This document shows positions 1 through 8,902 of a stretch of 64,000 nt of DNA, piece after piece. The position numbers and the translations under genes are program-made. The stretch spans positions 1-64,000 of the forward strand of contig NZ_SPVG01000180.1 of the NCBI RefSeq assembly GCF_004614165.1, given 5' to 3'. This DNA comes from Duganella callida. Lineage in GTDB: Bacteria; Pseudomonadota; Gammaproteobacteria; Burkholderiales; Burkholderiaceae_D. The stretch's first letter is position 1. Every line of letters begins with the position of its first letter. Below the pieces are notes generated by a model. It searched no databases. It worked only from the letters and a program-made list of their open reading frames with translations, and had not been told where the DNA came from.

Positions 1-1332
1 GCCGCCGCCTTCCACGAAGTGCCGGCCGGCTGGGCCGACGCCAACGCCGCCGCGCCGGTGCTGCCGGCCGACTGGTGGAAGATGTACCAGGACGCCCAGC
101 TCGACCAGCTGGAGCAGCAGCTGATCGCCAACAGCCCGGACCTGGCCAGCGCGCTGGCGCGCTACCATCAGGCGCAGGCCGCCACCGGCGTGCTGCGCGC
201 GGCCGAGTCGCCGACCTTGAACGCCTCGCTGAACGCCCAGCGCGACCGCCAGTCGGACCTGAAGCCGCTGCGCGGCGCCACCTCGCCGGCCGAGTACAAC
301 AGCGGCACGCTGGGCTTCGATCTCGGTTACGAGGTCGACCTGTGGGGCCGCATCAGCAAGCAGGTCAGCGCCGGCGTGGCGCAGGAACAGGCCAGTTACG
401 CCGATCTGGCCGCGGCGCGGCTGTCGCTGCAGATCCAGCTGGCCGATACCCTGCTGGCCCTGCGCGGCGCCGATGCCGACATCAGGCTGCTGCGCGAAAC
501 CGAGCAGGCGTATCAACGCCAGGCCGATCTGATCAAGCAGCGCCATGATGGCGGTTCCGCCTCCGGCCTGGACCTGGCGCGCGCCGAAAACCAGGTGGAA
601 TCGACCCGCTCGCTGCTGCGCCAGCGCATCGCCCAGCGCAGCGTGCAGGAGCATGCGATTGCCGCGCTGGTCGGCGCCAGCGCGTCCGACTTCCGGCTCG
701 ACGCCGGCGTCCAGCAGTTCGTCACGCCGGCGGTGCCGGTGGGCGTGCCGTCGTTGCTGCTGCAGCGCCGTCCCGACATCTCGGCCGCACGGCTGCGCGT
801 GGCGGCTGCCAGCGACCAGGTCGGCGTGGCGCGCACCGCGCTGTTCCCGTCGCTGACCCTGGGCGCCTCGGCCGGCTACCAGAGCAGCGAATTCGGCCGG
901 CTGGCCCAGGCCGGCAACCTGTTCTGGGCGGTCGGACCAACGCTGGCCGTGAGCCTGCTGGATGGCGGCCGCCGCAAGGCGCAGATCGCCAATGCCGAGG
1001 CGGTGCTGGACGAAGCCGGCCAGCGTTACCGCTCGGTGGTGCTGACTGCGTTCCAGCAGGTCGAAGACCAGCTGACCCTGCTGACCAACTACGACGAGGC
1101 GGCCAAGTCCGACCATCTGGCCGCTGACGCCGCCGGCCGCGCGCTGGACCTGGCGAAGAAGCGCTACGACCAGGGCGCGGCCAGCTATCTGGAAGTGGTA
1201 ACGGCGCAGACCGCGTATTTGCAGTCGCGTCGCAGCGAACTGGACCTGACCACGCGCTACCGTCAGGCCGGCGTGCAGCTGGTCAAGGCGCTGGGTGGCG
1301 GCTGGGCGGAAAGCGCGCCGACGGCCGGCTGA
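1..1332 (+). CDS. Outer-membrane efflux protein, NodT/TolC family (5' end outside window)
   Basis: The frame is open from base 1, so the true start lies upstream; the GTG at 19 is internal. The visible 443 residues carry the two outer-membrane efflux (OEP) repeats: long alternating helices and the typical block around LLLQRRPDI followed by ARTALFPSLTLGAS near residue 280. Proteins of this family form the outer-membrane channel of RND tripartite pumps. The inner-membrane pump and adaptor would be expected just upstream. The C-terminus ends in a short Gly/Ala tail. No signal peptide can be seen because the N-terminus is missing. Confidence 0.93.
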   Translation, partial: AAAFHEVPAGWADANAAAPVLPADWWKMYQDAQLDQLEQQLIANSPDLASALARYHQAQAATGVLRAAESPTLNASLNAQRDRQSDLKPLRGATSPAEYNSGTLGFDLGYEVDLWGRISKQVSAGVAQEQASYADLAAARLSLQIQLADTLLALRGADADIRLLRETEQAYQRQADLIKQRHDGGSASGLDLARAENQVESTRSLLRQRIAQRSVQEHAIAALVGASASDFRLDAGVQQFVTPAVPVGVPSLLLQRRPDISAARLRVAAASDQVGVARTALFPSLTLGASAGYQSSEFGRLAQAGNLFWAVGPTLAVSLLDGGRRKAQIANAEAVLDEAGQRYRSVVLTAFQQVEDQLTLLTNYDEAAKSDHLAADAAGRALDLAKKRYDQGAASYLEVVTAQTAYLQSRRSELDLTTRYRQAGVQLVKALGGGWAESAPTAG

Positions 1333-1343
1333 GCGGCCCCTCC

Positions 1344-1373
1344 CCATCGGGACAGGCAGACCTGTCCCGATGG
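1344..1373. terminator. Strong hairpin between the efflux gene and dps
   Basis: A perfect inverted repeat with 13-bp arms and a 4-base loop (CAGA at 1357-1360) starts 11 bases after the efflux stop codon. It has no U-tract, so it may be a weak terminator or a protein-binding site. A -10-like TACAAT (1377-1382) follows directly and probably belongs to the dps promoter. An operator role for dps is therefore also possible. Confidence 0.6.
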
Positions 1374-1412
1374 CGCTACAATGGTCGGGTCTAGTTGATA
1401 AGGAGCTGCAAA

Positions 1413-1898
1413 ATGGGCGACAAAGCCATCAAGATCGACATCGGCCTGTCCGAGGAAAGCCGCAAGACCATCGCCGACGGCCTGTCCGGGCTGCTGGCCG
1501 ACAGCTACACGCTGTACCTGATGACCCACAACTTCCACTGGAACGTCAAGGGTCCGATGTTCAATTCCCTGCACCAGATGTTCATGACCCAGTACAGCGA
1601 GCAATGGGCCGCGCTGGACCTGATCGCCGAGCGCATCCGCGCGCTGGGCTACCCGGCGCCGGGCACCTATGCCCAGTTCGTCAAGCTGGCGACCATCAAG
1701 GAAGTGGAAGGCGTGCCGGCCGCGCTGGACATGGTGCGTCACCTGGTGGCCGCCCAGGAAGCCACCGCCCGCACCGCGCGCAAGCTGCTGCCGGTGGTCG
1801 ACGAAGCCAACGACCAGCCGACCGCCGACCTGCTGACCCAGCGTCTGGACGTCCACGAAAAAACCGCGTGGATGCTGCGCAGCCTGCTGGAAGAGTAA
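1413..1898 (+). CDS. dps: Dps-family DNA-binding ferritin-like protein
   Basis: This 161-residue protein matches Dps/miniferritins. It has the [10 protein letters not shown] block near residues 45-54, which carries the first ferroxidase ligand His, and an E/D-rich helix ([14 protein letters not shown]) about 25 residues later. Dps forms dodecamers that oxidise Fe2+ with peroxide and shield DNA in stationary phase. The ATG at 1413 is chosen because AAGGAG lies 7 bases upstream; an in-frame TTG at 1395 would place the ribosome site inside the gene. TACAAT at 1377 fits a -10 box. Confidence 0.95.
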   Translation: MGDKAIKIDIGLSEESRKTIADGLSGLLADSYTLYLMTHNFHWNVKGPMFNSLHQMFMTQYSEQWAALDLIAERIRALGYPAPGTYAQFVKLATIKEVEGVPAALDMVRHLVAAQEATARTARKLLPVVDEANDQPTADLLTQRLDVHEKTAWMLRSLLEE

Positions 1899-1975
1899 GT
1901 CAGCAGCAGACAACCGGCGGCGCGGCGCACGCTTAACTGATGACCTGTTTCAGCGACTGCGCCTCCGGCAGGGCA

Positions 1976-2290
1976 TCACACCAAGCCGCCGGTGATCCAT
2001 TCGATGTTGCGCTCCTCCTCCAGCTTCAGAGGAGCCTGCCAGTAGCGTTCCTGTAACGGCGCAGGCAGGTCATCATCCAGTTGATCACTTTGAATAACAC
2101 GATTATCCGCTGCTTACGTCCACTTGGCTGCGAACAGCTGTTCCGGGTCATGCCGGTTCCGCTGCGCGCGCAAATGGGCCAGCGTGATCCAGGCGAACGG
2201 ATTGTCCGAAACCAGTAAATCGTCTTCGCGCGCCGCATAATCCATCAACTTGGCAGTGGGGAATGTAATGCCCATCACTGTACCCAGCAC
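1976..2290 (-). pseudogene. C-terminal relic of an Rpn-type recombination-promoting nuclease
   Basis: Three reading frames on the minus strand join into one Rpn/PD-(D/E)XK transposase-like tail. GITFPTAKLMDYA, SDNPFAWITLAHL and LFAAKWT lie in one frame (2115-2285). IIVLFKVINWMM lies in a second (about 2060-2110). LKLEEERNIEWITGG with a TGA stop at 1976-1978 lies in a third. The upstream catalytic half is missing. Rpn proteins resemble transposases and promote RecA-independent recombination. With two frame breaks this copy cannot be functional. Confidence 0.7.
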
Positions 2291-2342
2291 CTCGTGGCGG
2301 AAGCCGTTCGGAGGAAACGCAAATCCCGCTACAATACGCGCC

Positions 2343-3497
2343 ATGCATACGATCCACATCACCCAAGACCTGCTGCGCGGCGCCGCCGAGCTGGAAGCCA
2401 CCGCCGACGGCCTGCTGCCGCACCGCCTGCCCGCCTGGGCGCGCGCGCAGTGCGCCGATCCGCAACTCATGATGGTGGAGGCACAGCCGTCCGGCGTGCG
2501 CCTGGCGTTCCGCAGTGCGGCCAGCACCATCGAACTGGATGCGGTGCGCACCCGGCGCCTGTACGTGGGCGCGCCGGCGCGGCCCGACGGCGTCTACGAC
2601 CTGCTGGTGGACGGCCGGCTGACGGCGCAAGCCAGCATCGGCGGCGGCAAGGTGATGACCATCGACATGGCCACCGGCAAGGTGAGCACCGAGGCCGGCC
2701 CGGCCGGCACGCTGCGCTTCGACGGGCTGCCGGCCGGCGACAAGGACATCGAACTCTGGCTGCCGTATAACGAGACCACGGAACTGGTGGCGTTGCGCGC
2801 CGATGCCTCGCTGACGCCGCTGCCGGCGCGCGCCGGACGGCAATGGCTGCATTATGGCAGCTCGATCAGCCACGGCTCCGACGCGGCCAGCCCGACCACC
2901 ATCTGGCCGGCGCTGGCGGCCGCGCTGGCCGGCCTGGAACTGACCAACCTGGGCCTGGGCGGCAGCGCCCTGCTCGACCCGTTCGTGGCGCGCCTGATCC
3001 GCGACACACCGGCCGACTTCATCAGCCTGAAGATCGGCATCAACCTGGTCAACACCGACCTGATGCGCCTGCGCGCGCTGGGGCCGGCGATGCATGGCTT
3101 CCTCGACACCATCCGCGAACGACACGCGCACACGCCGCTGCTGCTGATCTCGCCCATCCTGTGTCCGCTGCACGAAGACACGCCGGGGCCGACGCTGCTG
3201 GACATGACCGCGGTCGGCGACGGTCAGCTACGATTCCGCGCGGCCGGCAAGCCGGCCGAACGCGCCGCCGGCAAACTGACGCTGAACGTCATCCGCGCCG
3301 AGCTGGAGAAAATCGTGCGCCAGCGCGCCGACGCCAACCTGCACTACCTCGATGGCCGCGCGCTTTACGGCGAGGCCGACGCCGCTGCGCTACCGCTGCC
3401 GGACCTGCTGCACCCCGACGCCGCCACCCACCGCCTGATGGGCGAACGCTTCGCCACCGTGGTCAGGTCCGGCAACTGGACACGAGCACAACCGTAA
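2343..3497 (+). CDS. SGNH/GDSL-like hydrolase
   Basis: This 384-residue protein belongs to the SGNH hydrolase fold, which cleaves esters or acetyl groups on lipids or carbohydrates. The block I motif is YGSSISHG near residue 170, with Ser as nucleophile. Block II is NLGLGGSA, block III KIGINLVN, and the C-terminal Asp/His block is LLHPDAATH. An N-terminal jelly-roll-like region precedes the catalytic domain. The ATG at 2343 is chosen although the frame is open from 2250: a -10-like TACAAT (2330-2335) ends just before it and no ribosome site is visible, so the mRNA may be leaderless. No signal peptide is seen. The TAA stop lies inside the palindrome that follows. Confidence 0.85.
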   Translation: MHTIHITQDLLRGAAELEATADGLLPHRLPAWARAQCADPQLMMVEAQPSGVRLAFRSAASTIELDAVRTRRLYVGAPARPDGVYDLLVDGRLTAQASIGGGKVMTIDMATGKVSTEAGPAGTLRFDGLPAGDKDIELWLPYNETTELVALRADASLTPLPARAGRQWLHYGSSISHGSDAASPTTIWPALAAALAGLELTNLGLGGSALLDPFVARLIRDTPADFISLKIGINLVNTDLMRLRALGPAMHGFLDTIRERHAHTPLLLISPILCPLHEDTPGPTLLDMTAVGDGQLRFRAAGKPAERAAGKLTLNVIRAELEKIVRQRADANLHYLDGRALYGEADAAALPLPDLLHPDAATHRLMGERFATVVRSGNWTRAQP

Positions 3498-3592
3498 CTC
3501 CGGGGTCAGGTCTTCCATTGCGTCACGACCTCAACCGTAAGCAGGCTTACGGTTGAGGTCGTGACGCAATGGAAGACCTGACCCCGGAGTTA
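3495..3592. repeat. 98-bp near-perfect palindrome spanning two convergent stop codons
   Basis: Left arm 3495-3542 and right arm 3545-3592 are exact reverse complements (48 of 48), separated by AG. The outermost TAA on each side is the stop codon of the convergent hydrolase and aldo/keto reductase genes. The GGGGTCAGGTCTT core resembles REP-type palindromes mobilised by RAYT (Y1) transposases; that link is inference. It probably acts as a bidirectional terminator. Confidence 0.9.
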
Positions 3593-4438
3593 GATGGCGT
3601 TCAGCGCGGCGATGGTGGCGGGGTCCAGTTGCAGCGCGCCGGCGGCCAGATTTTCGCGCAGGTGGGCCAGCGAGGAGGTGCCGGGAATGACCAGGATGTT
3701 CGGCGCGCGTTGCAGCAGCCACGCCAGCGCCACCTGTATCGTCGTGGCCCCCAGCGCCGCCGCGGTCCGCGTCAACGCCTCCGATTGCAGCGGCGAAAAG
3801 CCACCCAGCGGAAAGAACGGCACGTAGGCGATGCCTTGCGCGGCCAGCGTGTCGATCAGCGCGTCATCGCCGCGGTGCGCCAGGTTGTACTGGTTTTGCA
3901 CACAAACGATGTCGGTCAGTTGCTGCGCCTCTTTCACCTGTTCGGCGGTGACGTTGCTGAGGCCGATGTGGCGTATCAGTCCTTCCTTTTTCATGCGCAA
4001 CAGCACCGACAGCGGTTCGGCCAGCGGCTGGCCGTCCGGCGCCGCCGCGCCCGGGGCGCGGTAGTTGACCACGTCCAGCACCTCCAGTCCCAGGTTGCGC
4101 AGGTTGTCGTGCACCGCCGCGCGCAGTTCCTGCGCCGATGCCGCCGGCAGCCAGGATTGATCGTCGCCACGGCGGTAGCCGATCTTGGTGACGATGGTCA
4201 GGTCGTCGCGGTAGGGATGCAGCGCTTCGCGGATGATCTGGTTGGTCACGTGCGGACCGTAGAAGTCGGAGGTGTCGATGTGGTTGACGCCCCGCTCCAC
4301 CGCCTCGCGCAGCACCGCCAGTGCCGCGGCGCGGTCTTTCGGCGGGCCCCAGACGTGCGGGCCGGCCAGTTGCATGGCGCCGTAGCCGATGCGGTTAAAG
4401 ACGATATCGGCATGTTTGGGCTGGTATTGCTGGTTCAT
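3590..4438 (-). CDS. Aldo/keto reductase
   Basis: This 282-residue TIM-barrel oxidoreductase is predicted to reduce carbonyl compounds with NADPH. The catalytic tetrad is visible: Asp and Tyr in HIDTSDFYGP near residue 55, Lys in VTKIGYRRGD, and a downstream barrel with GLSN. The NADP-binding tail contains a VIPGTSS-type motif (LVIPGTSSLAHLREN). The start at 4438 follows AGGAG by six bases, which rejects the longer frame to 4504. It is divergent from the LysR gene at 4535, so it is probably that regulator's target. Its stop codon forms the end of the 98-bp palindrome. Confidence 0.9.
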   Translation of the reverse strand: MNQQYQPKHADIVFNRIGYGAMQLAGPHVWGPPKDRAAALAVLREAVERGVNHIDTSDFYGPHVTNQIIREALHPYRDDLTIVTKIGYRRGDDQSWLPAASAQELRAAVHDNLRNLGLEVLDVVNYRAPGAAAPDGQPLAEPLSVLLRMKKEGLIRHIGLSNVTAEQVKEAQQLTDIVCVQNQYNLAHRGDDALIDTLAAQGIAYVPFFPLGGFSPLQSEALTRTAAALGATTIQVALAWLLQRAPNILVIPGTSSLAHLRENLAAGALQLDPATIAALNAI

Positions 4439-4534
4439 GTGAGCTCCTGTGTTGGGGTGTGGAGACATGATAGGCAGGAAGCGATTGTGTGATAATCGGG
4501 TCAATCACGCACAGGCTGTACGAAATTACGCACA

Positions 4535-5437
4535 ATGACACCGACAACTCCTTCCATGGCCGATCTGGCCACCTTCGCGCTGGTGGTGCAGCATCGCGGC
4601 TTCCGCCAGGCGGCGCGCGCCAGCGGTCAGTCGGCGTCGGCGCTGAGCGAGGCGCTGCGCCGGCTCGAAAGTCAGCTCGGCATCCGCCTGCTGCTGCGCA
4701 CCACCCGCAGCGTCACGCCTACCGAGGCCGGCACGCTGCTGCTCACCCGTCTGCAGCCGGCGCTGAACGAGGTGGCCGGCGCGCTCGATGTGCTGAACGA
4801 ATTGCGCGAGCGCCCGCGCGGCACGCTCAAGCTGAATGTGCCGGTCAGCGCGGCGCGCTTTTTCCTGCAAGGGCTGGTGAACCGCTTCATGCAGGCGTAC
4901 CCGGAAATCGTGGTGGAGATCGTGGTGGACAATAATTTTGTCGATATCGTCGCCAGCGGCTGCGATGCCGGCATCCGCTACGGCGAGCGCATGGAGCAGG
5001 ACATGATCGCCCTGCCGATCGGCCCGCGCCGCGAGCGCTTTGCGGTGGCGGCGTCGCCCGATTATCTGCGCCGGCGCGGGGTGCCGGAGCATCCGCGCGA
5101 CCTGCTGCGGCATGCCTGTCTGCGCGGCCGTTTTCTCAGCGGCGCGATGACCACCTGGGAATTTGAAAAGGATGGGCAGACGCTGACGGTGGAGCCCAGC
5201 GGCCCGCTGATCGTCACGCCCACCGTGTCCGACCTGGCGATCAGCGCCGCGGTGGCCGGGCATGGCGTGATCTATCTGTTCGAGCAATGGTTACAGCCGT
5301 ACCTGGAAGCGGGCCAGCTGCAGCCGGTGCTCCAGGACTGGTGGCTGAGCTTTCCCGGCCCGTTCCTGTACTACTCGGGACGGCGCCATCTGCCGGCGCC
5401 GCTGCGCGCCTTCGTCGACTTCATCAAGGCTGCCTGA
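4535..5437 (+). CDS. LysR-family transcriptional regulator
   Basis: This 300-residue protein has an N-terminal winged helix (residues about 8-65, with the QSASALSEALRRLE recognition region) and a periplasmic-binding-like effector domain. It is divergent from the aldo/keto reductase with about 96 bases between the starts, the normal layout for a LysR regulator and its target. The effector is unknown. The 3' end overlaps the convergent GH53 gene by 14 bases. Confidence 0.92.
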   Translation: MTPTTPSMADLATFALVVQHRGFRQAARASGQSASALSEALRRLESQLGIRLLLRTTRSVTPTEAGTLLLTRLQPALNEVAGALDVLNELRERPRGTLKLNVPVSAARFFLQGLVNRFMQAYPEIVVEIVVDNNFVDIVASGCDAGIRYGERMEQDMIALPIGPRRERFAVAASPDYLRRRGVPEHPRDLLRHACLRGRFLSGAMTTWEFEKDGQTLTVEPSGPLIVTPTVSDLAISAAVAGHGVIYLFEQWLQPYLEAGQLQPVLQDWWLSFPGPFLYYSGRRHLPAPLRAFVDFIKAA

Positions 5438-6440
5438 GGAAGGCGTCCATCGCCTTGGTCGGGCGGCCGTCGGCACCCCAGGCGCTCAGCGCGTAGTGAC
5501 TCCAGCTGCGCGCGCCCTGCGGCTCCCAGTAGATCACGCCCAGCCCTTTCCCGCCCGGCACCGCGCGCACCTTGGCCTGCACGGCCACCAGCATATCGTA
5601 AGTGTTCTGCGGCCGGTCATCCTCGCCGCCGACCTCCACCACCATCACTTCGCTGCCGTAGCGCGCCGCCATGTCGTTCAGGTTGCGTCCCAGATCATCG
5701 ATGGAGGCGGTGTAGTCCGGCCGCCCCGGCAGCCAGTAAGGATAATAGGACATGCCGATCACGTCCCACTTGGCGCCATTGGCTTTGGCGTTATCGAACC
5801 AGGTGCGGAACCACTGGTTGTCGTTGCCGCGGTCCAGGTGCAGCACCACCTTGGACGACGGACTGACCGCCTTGACCGCCGCATAGCCCTGGTTGATCAG
5901 CTTTGCCAGCTGCGGCCAGTTGTCGGTGTGCCCTTCCGGGTAGATCATGCCGGTGCGGGTCTCGTTCCCGACCTGCACCCACTCGGGCGCTACGCCCGCG
6001 CTTTGCAGCGCGCGCATGACGTCATAGGTGTAGTCGTAGACGTCCTTCTGCAGCTGCGCGAAGTCGTGGCCCCGCCAGGCCGCCGGCTTGACCTGCTTTT
6101 CCGGATCGGCCCAGCTGTCGCTGTAGTGGAAATCGATCATGATGCGCATGCCCATCCGCTGCGCGCGCACCGCCATGGCGACGGTTTCGTCGCGGCTGTT
6201 ATGGCCACTGCCCTTGTCCTGCGACGGGTTGACCCAGGTGCGCAAGCGGATGGTGTTGATGCCGTAGTCCTTGAGGATCCGCAGCGCATCCTGCCGCTTG
6301 CCGTCGCGGTTGCGGAACTGGTAACCGCTGGCTTCCATCTGCGGCAGCCAGCCGACGTCGGCGCCCTTGACGAAGCTCTCGGTCGTGGTACAAGCCGACA
6401 ACGAGGCGGCCGTCAGCAATGCGATCAGGAGTTTTTTCAT
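5424..6440 (-). CDS. Arabinogalactan endo-beta-1,4-galactanase lipoprotein (GH53)
   Basis: The 338-residue product starts with a lipoprotein signal ending in LSAC (lipobox Cys at about residue 17), then a GH53 TIM barrel. Family marks include GADVGWL, NTIRLRTWVNP, DFHYSDSWADP, the acid/base Glu in QVGNET and a nucleophile Glu in MVVEVGG. GH53 enzymes hydrolyse beta-1,4-galactan side chains of pectin. The gene lies 75 bases downstream of a TonB-dependent receptor on the same strand, so the two probably form a galactan capture and degradation unit, with the enzyme anchored at the cell surface or in the periplasm. Confidence 0.92.
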   Translation of the reverse strand: MKKLLIALLTAASLSACTTTESFVKGADVGWLPQMEASGYQFRNRDGKRQDALRILKDYGINTIRLRTWVNPSQDKGSGHNSRDETVAMAVRAQRMGMRIMIDFHYSDSWADPEKQVKPAAWRGHDFAQLQKDVYDYTYDVMRALQSAGVAPEWVQVGNETRTGMIYPEGHTDNWPQLAKLINQGYAAVKAVSPSSKVVLHLDRGNDNQWFRTWFDNAKANGAKWDVIGMSYYPYWLPGRPDYTASIDDLGRNLNDMAARYGSEVMVVEVGGEDDRPQNTYDMLVAVQAKVRAVPGGKGLGVIYWEPQGARSWSHYALSAWGADGRPTKAMDAFLRQP

Positions 6441-6515
6441 GCCTGCATGCTAGCCCAAAGGCCGGCCGTGCAGGCATGAGAAAAATGCACCAAGCTATGC
6501 GCTTTCGATATGGCC

Positions 6516-8768
6516 TCAGAAGCGCGCCTTGACACGCAGGCCCACGGTGCGCGGACGGATCATGTACAGATTGTCGCCCGGCTGGATGGCGATGGTGTTG
6601 GTGGTCACATCGCTGATCTTGGCGCCATTGGTCAGGTTGGTGCCGAACAGGCCGAATTCATATGGCCCGGTCTTGTAGACCACCGTCGCATTCAGGGTAT
6701 TCGAGGACGGAATGCGCGAATAGCTGCCCTGAGAAGCGGCGAAGTTGGTGTACGACTCGCCGCGGTGCGCGAAGTTGGCCGACAGGTCGATCGCCTGGCT
6801 GCCCTGCAACGGGATGCTGTAATTGGCCGTCACCACGCCGGAGAATTTGGGTGAATATGGCACCCGCGCGTCGGCCGGGATGTTCTGCGCCGGAATGCCG
6901 GTGACCACCGTGTCGACCGCGTAGGCGTGGTTGTACGACGCGCTGACGCCGACCGAGGCCTGGCGCGACAGCTTGATGGCCGTTTCCAGCTCCAGCCCTT
7001 CGCTGCGGATCTTGCCGGCGTTCTGGGTGAAGTAGTAGGTGCACGGCAGCTTGTCGAACACCTGCACGTCCTTCCAGTTGATCAGGTAGGCGCTGGCGTT
7101 GAATACCACGCGACGATCCAGCAGCGTGTTTTTCGAGCCCACCTCGAAGTTCCACAAACTGTCCGGCGAGAAGGTGGACGGCGCGTTGACGCCGCAGAAC
7201 GCGTAGGGCACCGGCTGATTGTTGCCACCGTAGCGGAAGCCCTTGCCGGCCGAAGTGTACACGGTGTGGTCGTCATCGATGTGATAGGCCGCCGCGAAGC
7301 GCGGATTGCCGCCGCGCGAAGTCTGGCTGCTGGTGCTGACTTCCGGCTGGGCACTGCGCGGCGCCGCCGGGGTCGAGTTGACCAGGTTGCCGAACAGGCC
7401 CGTGAACTTCAGGTCGAAATCCTGGGTGCCGCGGAACAGGCGCAGGCCGGCCGTCAGGTCCAGCTTCTCGTACACGGTGTAGGTCGCCTCGGCGAACAGC
7501 GCTGCCTCGCGTGACTTGATGTTCTGGGTGCCGGAGAAGTAATCGTCCGGCGTGAAAGCGTTGTCGTTCAGCTGCGAGTTATAGCCGGGGAAGTTGTGGG
7601 TGGCGGCGAAGCGCGCGTCGAAGCCCGGCGTCGGCTGGTCCTGGCGCAGATCGCGCTTGCCCGACTCGAAGAAGGCGCCGGCGGTCCATTTCAGCGGTCC
7701 GCCCGGCTTGGACTGGAAGCGGAATTCCTGGGCGAAGTCCTTGATCGCGTTGCCGATCACGTAGGATGAGCCGATCAGCGGCGCCTGGCCGCCGAAGATG
7801 AAGGCGGTGGCCTTGTACTGGCCCGAATTCACATACAGCGTGTCGCGGTCCAGGTAGGAAGTCGACGACACCAGCTGGGCGAAGCCGGCATCGTAATTCA
7901 GCGTCAGGTTGTACAGCTGCAGATTGTCGTTGCTGTTTTGCGGCGTCAGCGAGGTGGTGGTGTAAGGCGCCAGTCCGGAGTAGGCGTCGTTGATGCCGCC
8001 CTTGATGTTGGAGGCGGTGATGCTGGCATCGATCAGCAAGTCCGGCGACGCCTTCAGGCGCGCGGCCACCCGGCCCTGGTTGGTGGAGACGGCGTTGGCG
8101 GTGGCGCCGGTCTGCTGGTTGCGCACATAGCCCGAGTCGTTGCCGGTATAGCCGGTGACGCGCAGCGCCAGCACATCGTTCTTGACCGGCACGTTGACCG
8201 TGCCGCGCAGATTATGGTTGTCGCCGCCGAAACCGGAAGTGCGTGAGCCCACCGCTTCCACCGAGCCGAAGAAGTCGTTGAACTCGGGTTTCTGCGTAAT
8301 CTGGCGCACCGTGCCGGCCATGGCGCCGGCGCCGAACAGCGTGCCCTGCGGACCTTGCAGCACTTCCACGCGCTCCAGGTCCAGCACCTTCAGATCCGGA
8401 TTGGCGGATTTCAAGGTCACCGGCATCTCGTCGATGTACACCGCCACCAGCGAAGCGTCCTGCACCTCGGACGGCACGATGCCGCGCACCACCAGGCCGC
8501 GCATGGTGATGTTGTTGACGCCCGGCCCCTGCTCCTGCACCGACATGGCCGGCACCAGATTGGCGATGTCGCTCAACGTGCCCTGTCCATATCTGGTCAG
8601 GCTGTCCGGCTTGAGCACCGTGATCGCGGCCGGCACCTGCTGCACGTCGACCGCGCCGGTGCGGGTGGCGGTCACTTCGACTTTTTCGATCTTGTCGGAA
8701 GCGCTGTCCTGCGCATGCGCCACCAGCGCACCGGCCGACAGCATCAATCCCATTAAATGTTTACTCAT
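6516..8768 (-). CDS. TonB-dependent outer-membrane receptor
   Basis: The 750-residue protein has a signal peptide (cut near AHAQ), a plug domain with VEVTATR near the TonB box, LERVEVLQGPQGTLFGAGAMAGTVRQIT, and a long beta barrel ending in an aromatic residue (VKARF). Such receptors import large or scarce ligands across the outer membrane using TonB energy. The downstream galactanase suggests oligosaccharide uptake, but siderophore-like substrates cannot be excluded. The start at 8768 has GGACGG just upstream and gives a proper signal peptide; the longer frame to 8822 does not. Confidence 0.92.
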   Translation of the reverse strand: MSKHLMGLMLSAGALVAHAQDSASDKIEKVEVTATRTGAVDVQQVPAAITVLKPDSLTRYGQGTLSDIANLVPAMSVQEQGPGVNNITMRGLVVRGIVPSEVQDASLVAVYIDEMPVTLKSANPDLKVLDLERVEVLQGPQGTLFGAGAMAGTVRQITQKPEFNDFFGSVEAVGSRTSGFGGDNHNLRGTVNVPVKNDVLALRVTGYTGNDSGYVRNQQTGATANAVSTNQGRVAARLKASPDLLIDASITASNIKGGINDAYSGLAPYTTTSLTPQNSNDNLQLYNLTLNYDAGFAQLVSSTSYLDRDTLYVNSGQYKATAFIFGGQAPLIGSSYVIGNAIKDFAQEFRFQSKPGGPLKWTAGAFFESGKRDLRQDQPTPGFDARFAATHNFPGYNSQLNDNAFTPDDYFSGTQNIKSREAALFAEATYTVYEKLDLTAGLRLFRGTQDFDLKFTGLFGNLVNSTPAAPRSAQPEVSTSSQTSRGGNPRFAAAYHIDDDHTVYTSAGKGFRYGGNNQPVPYAFCGVNAPSTFSPDSLWNFEVGSKNTLLDRRVVFNASAYLINWKDVQVFDKLPCTYYFTQNAGKIRSEGLELETAIKLSRQASVGVSASYNHAYAVDTVVTGIPAQNIPADARVPYSPKFSGVVTANYSIPLQGSQAIDLSANFAHRGESYTNFAASQGSYSRIPSSNTLNATVVYKTGPYEFGLFGTNLTNGAKISDVTTNTIAIQPGDNLYMIRPRTVGLRVKARF

Positions 8769-8902
8769 CACCGTCCTGGTTGTTTTTATAAAATTATATA
8801 GAAGCCAAAAAATGCTGCACACGAAGATAAATGTGCTTGGTTATGAAGGCAGCGACTAAAGGGACAGGCCCCCGCCCGGCTCCGCGGGTAAGATAGCCCC
8901 CC

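Noticed and set aside
1263-1913. A 216-codon minus-strand frame over dps
   Set aside because: It is an antisense shadow of dps with no ribosome site or domain.
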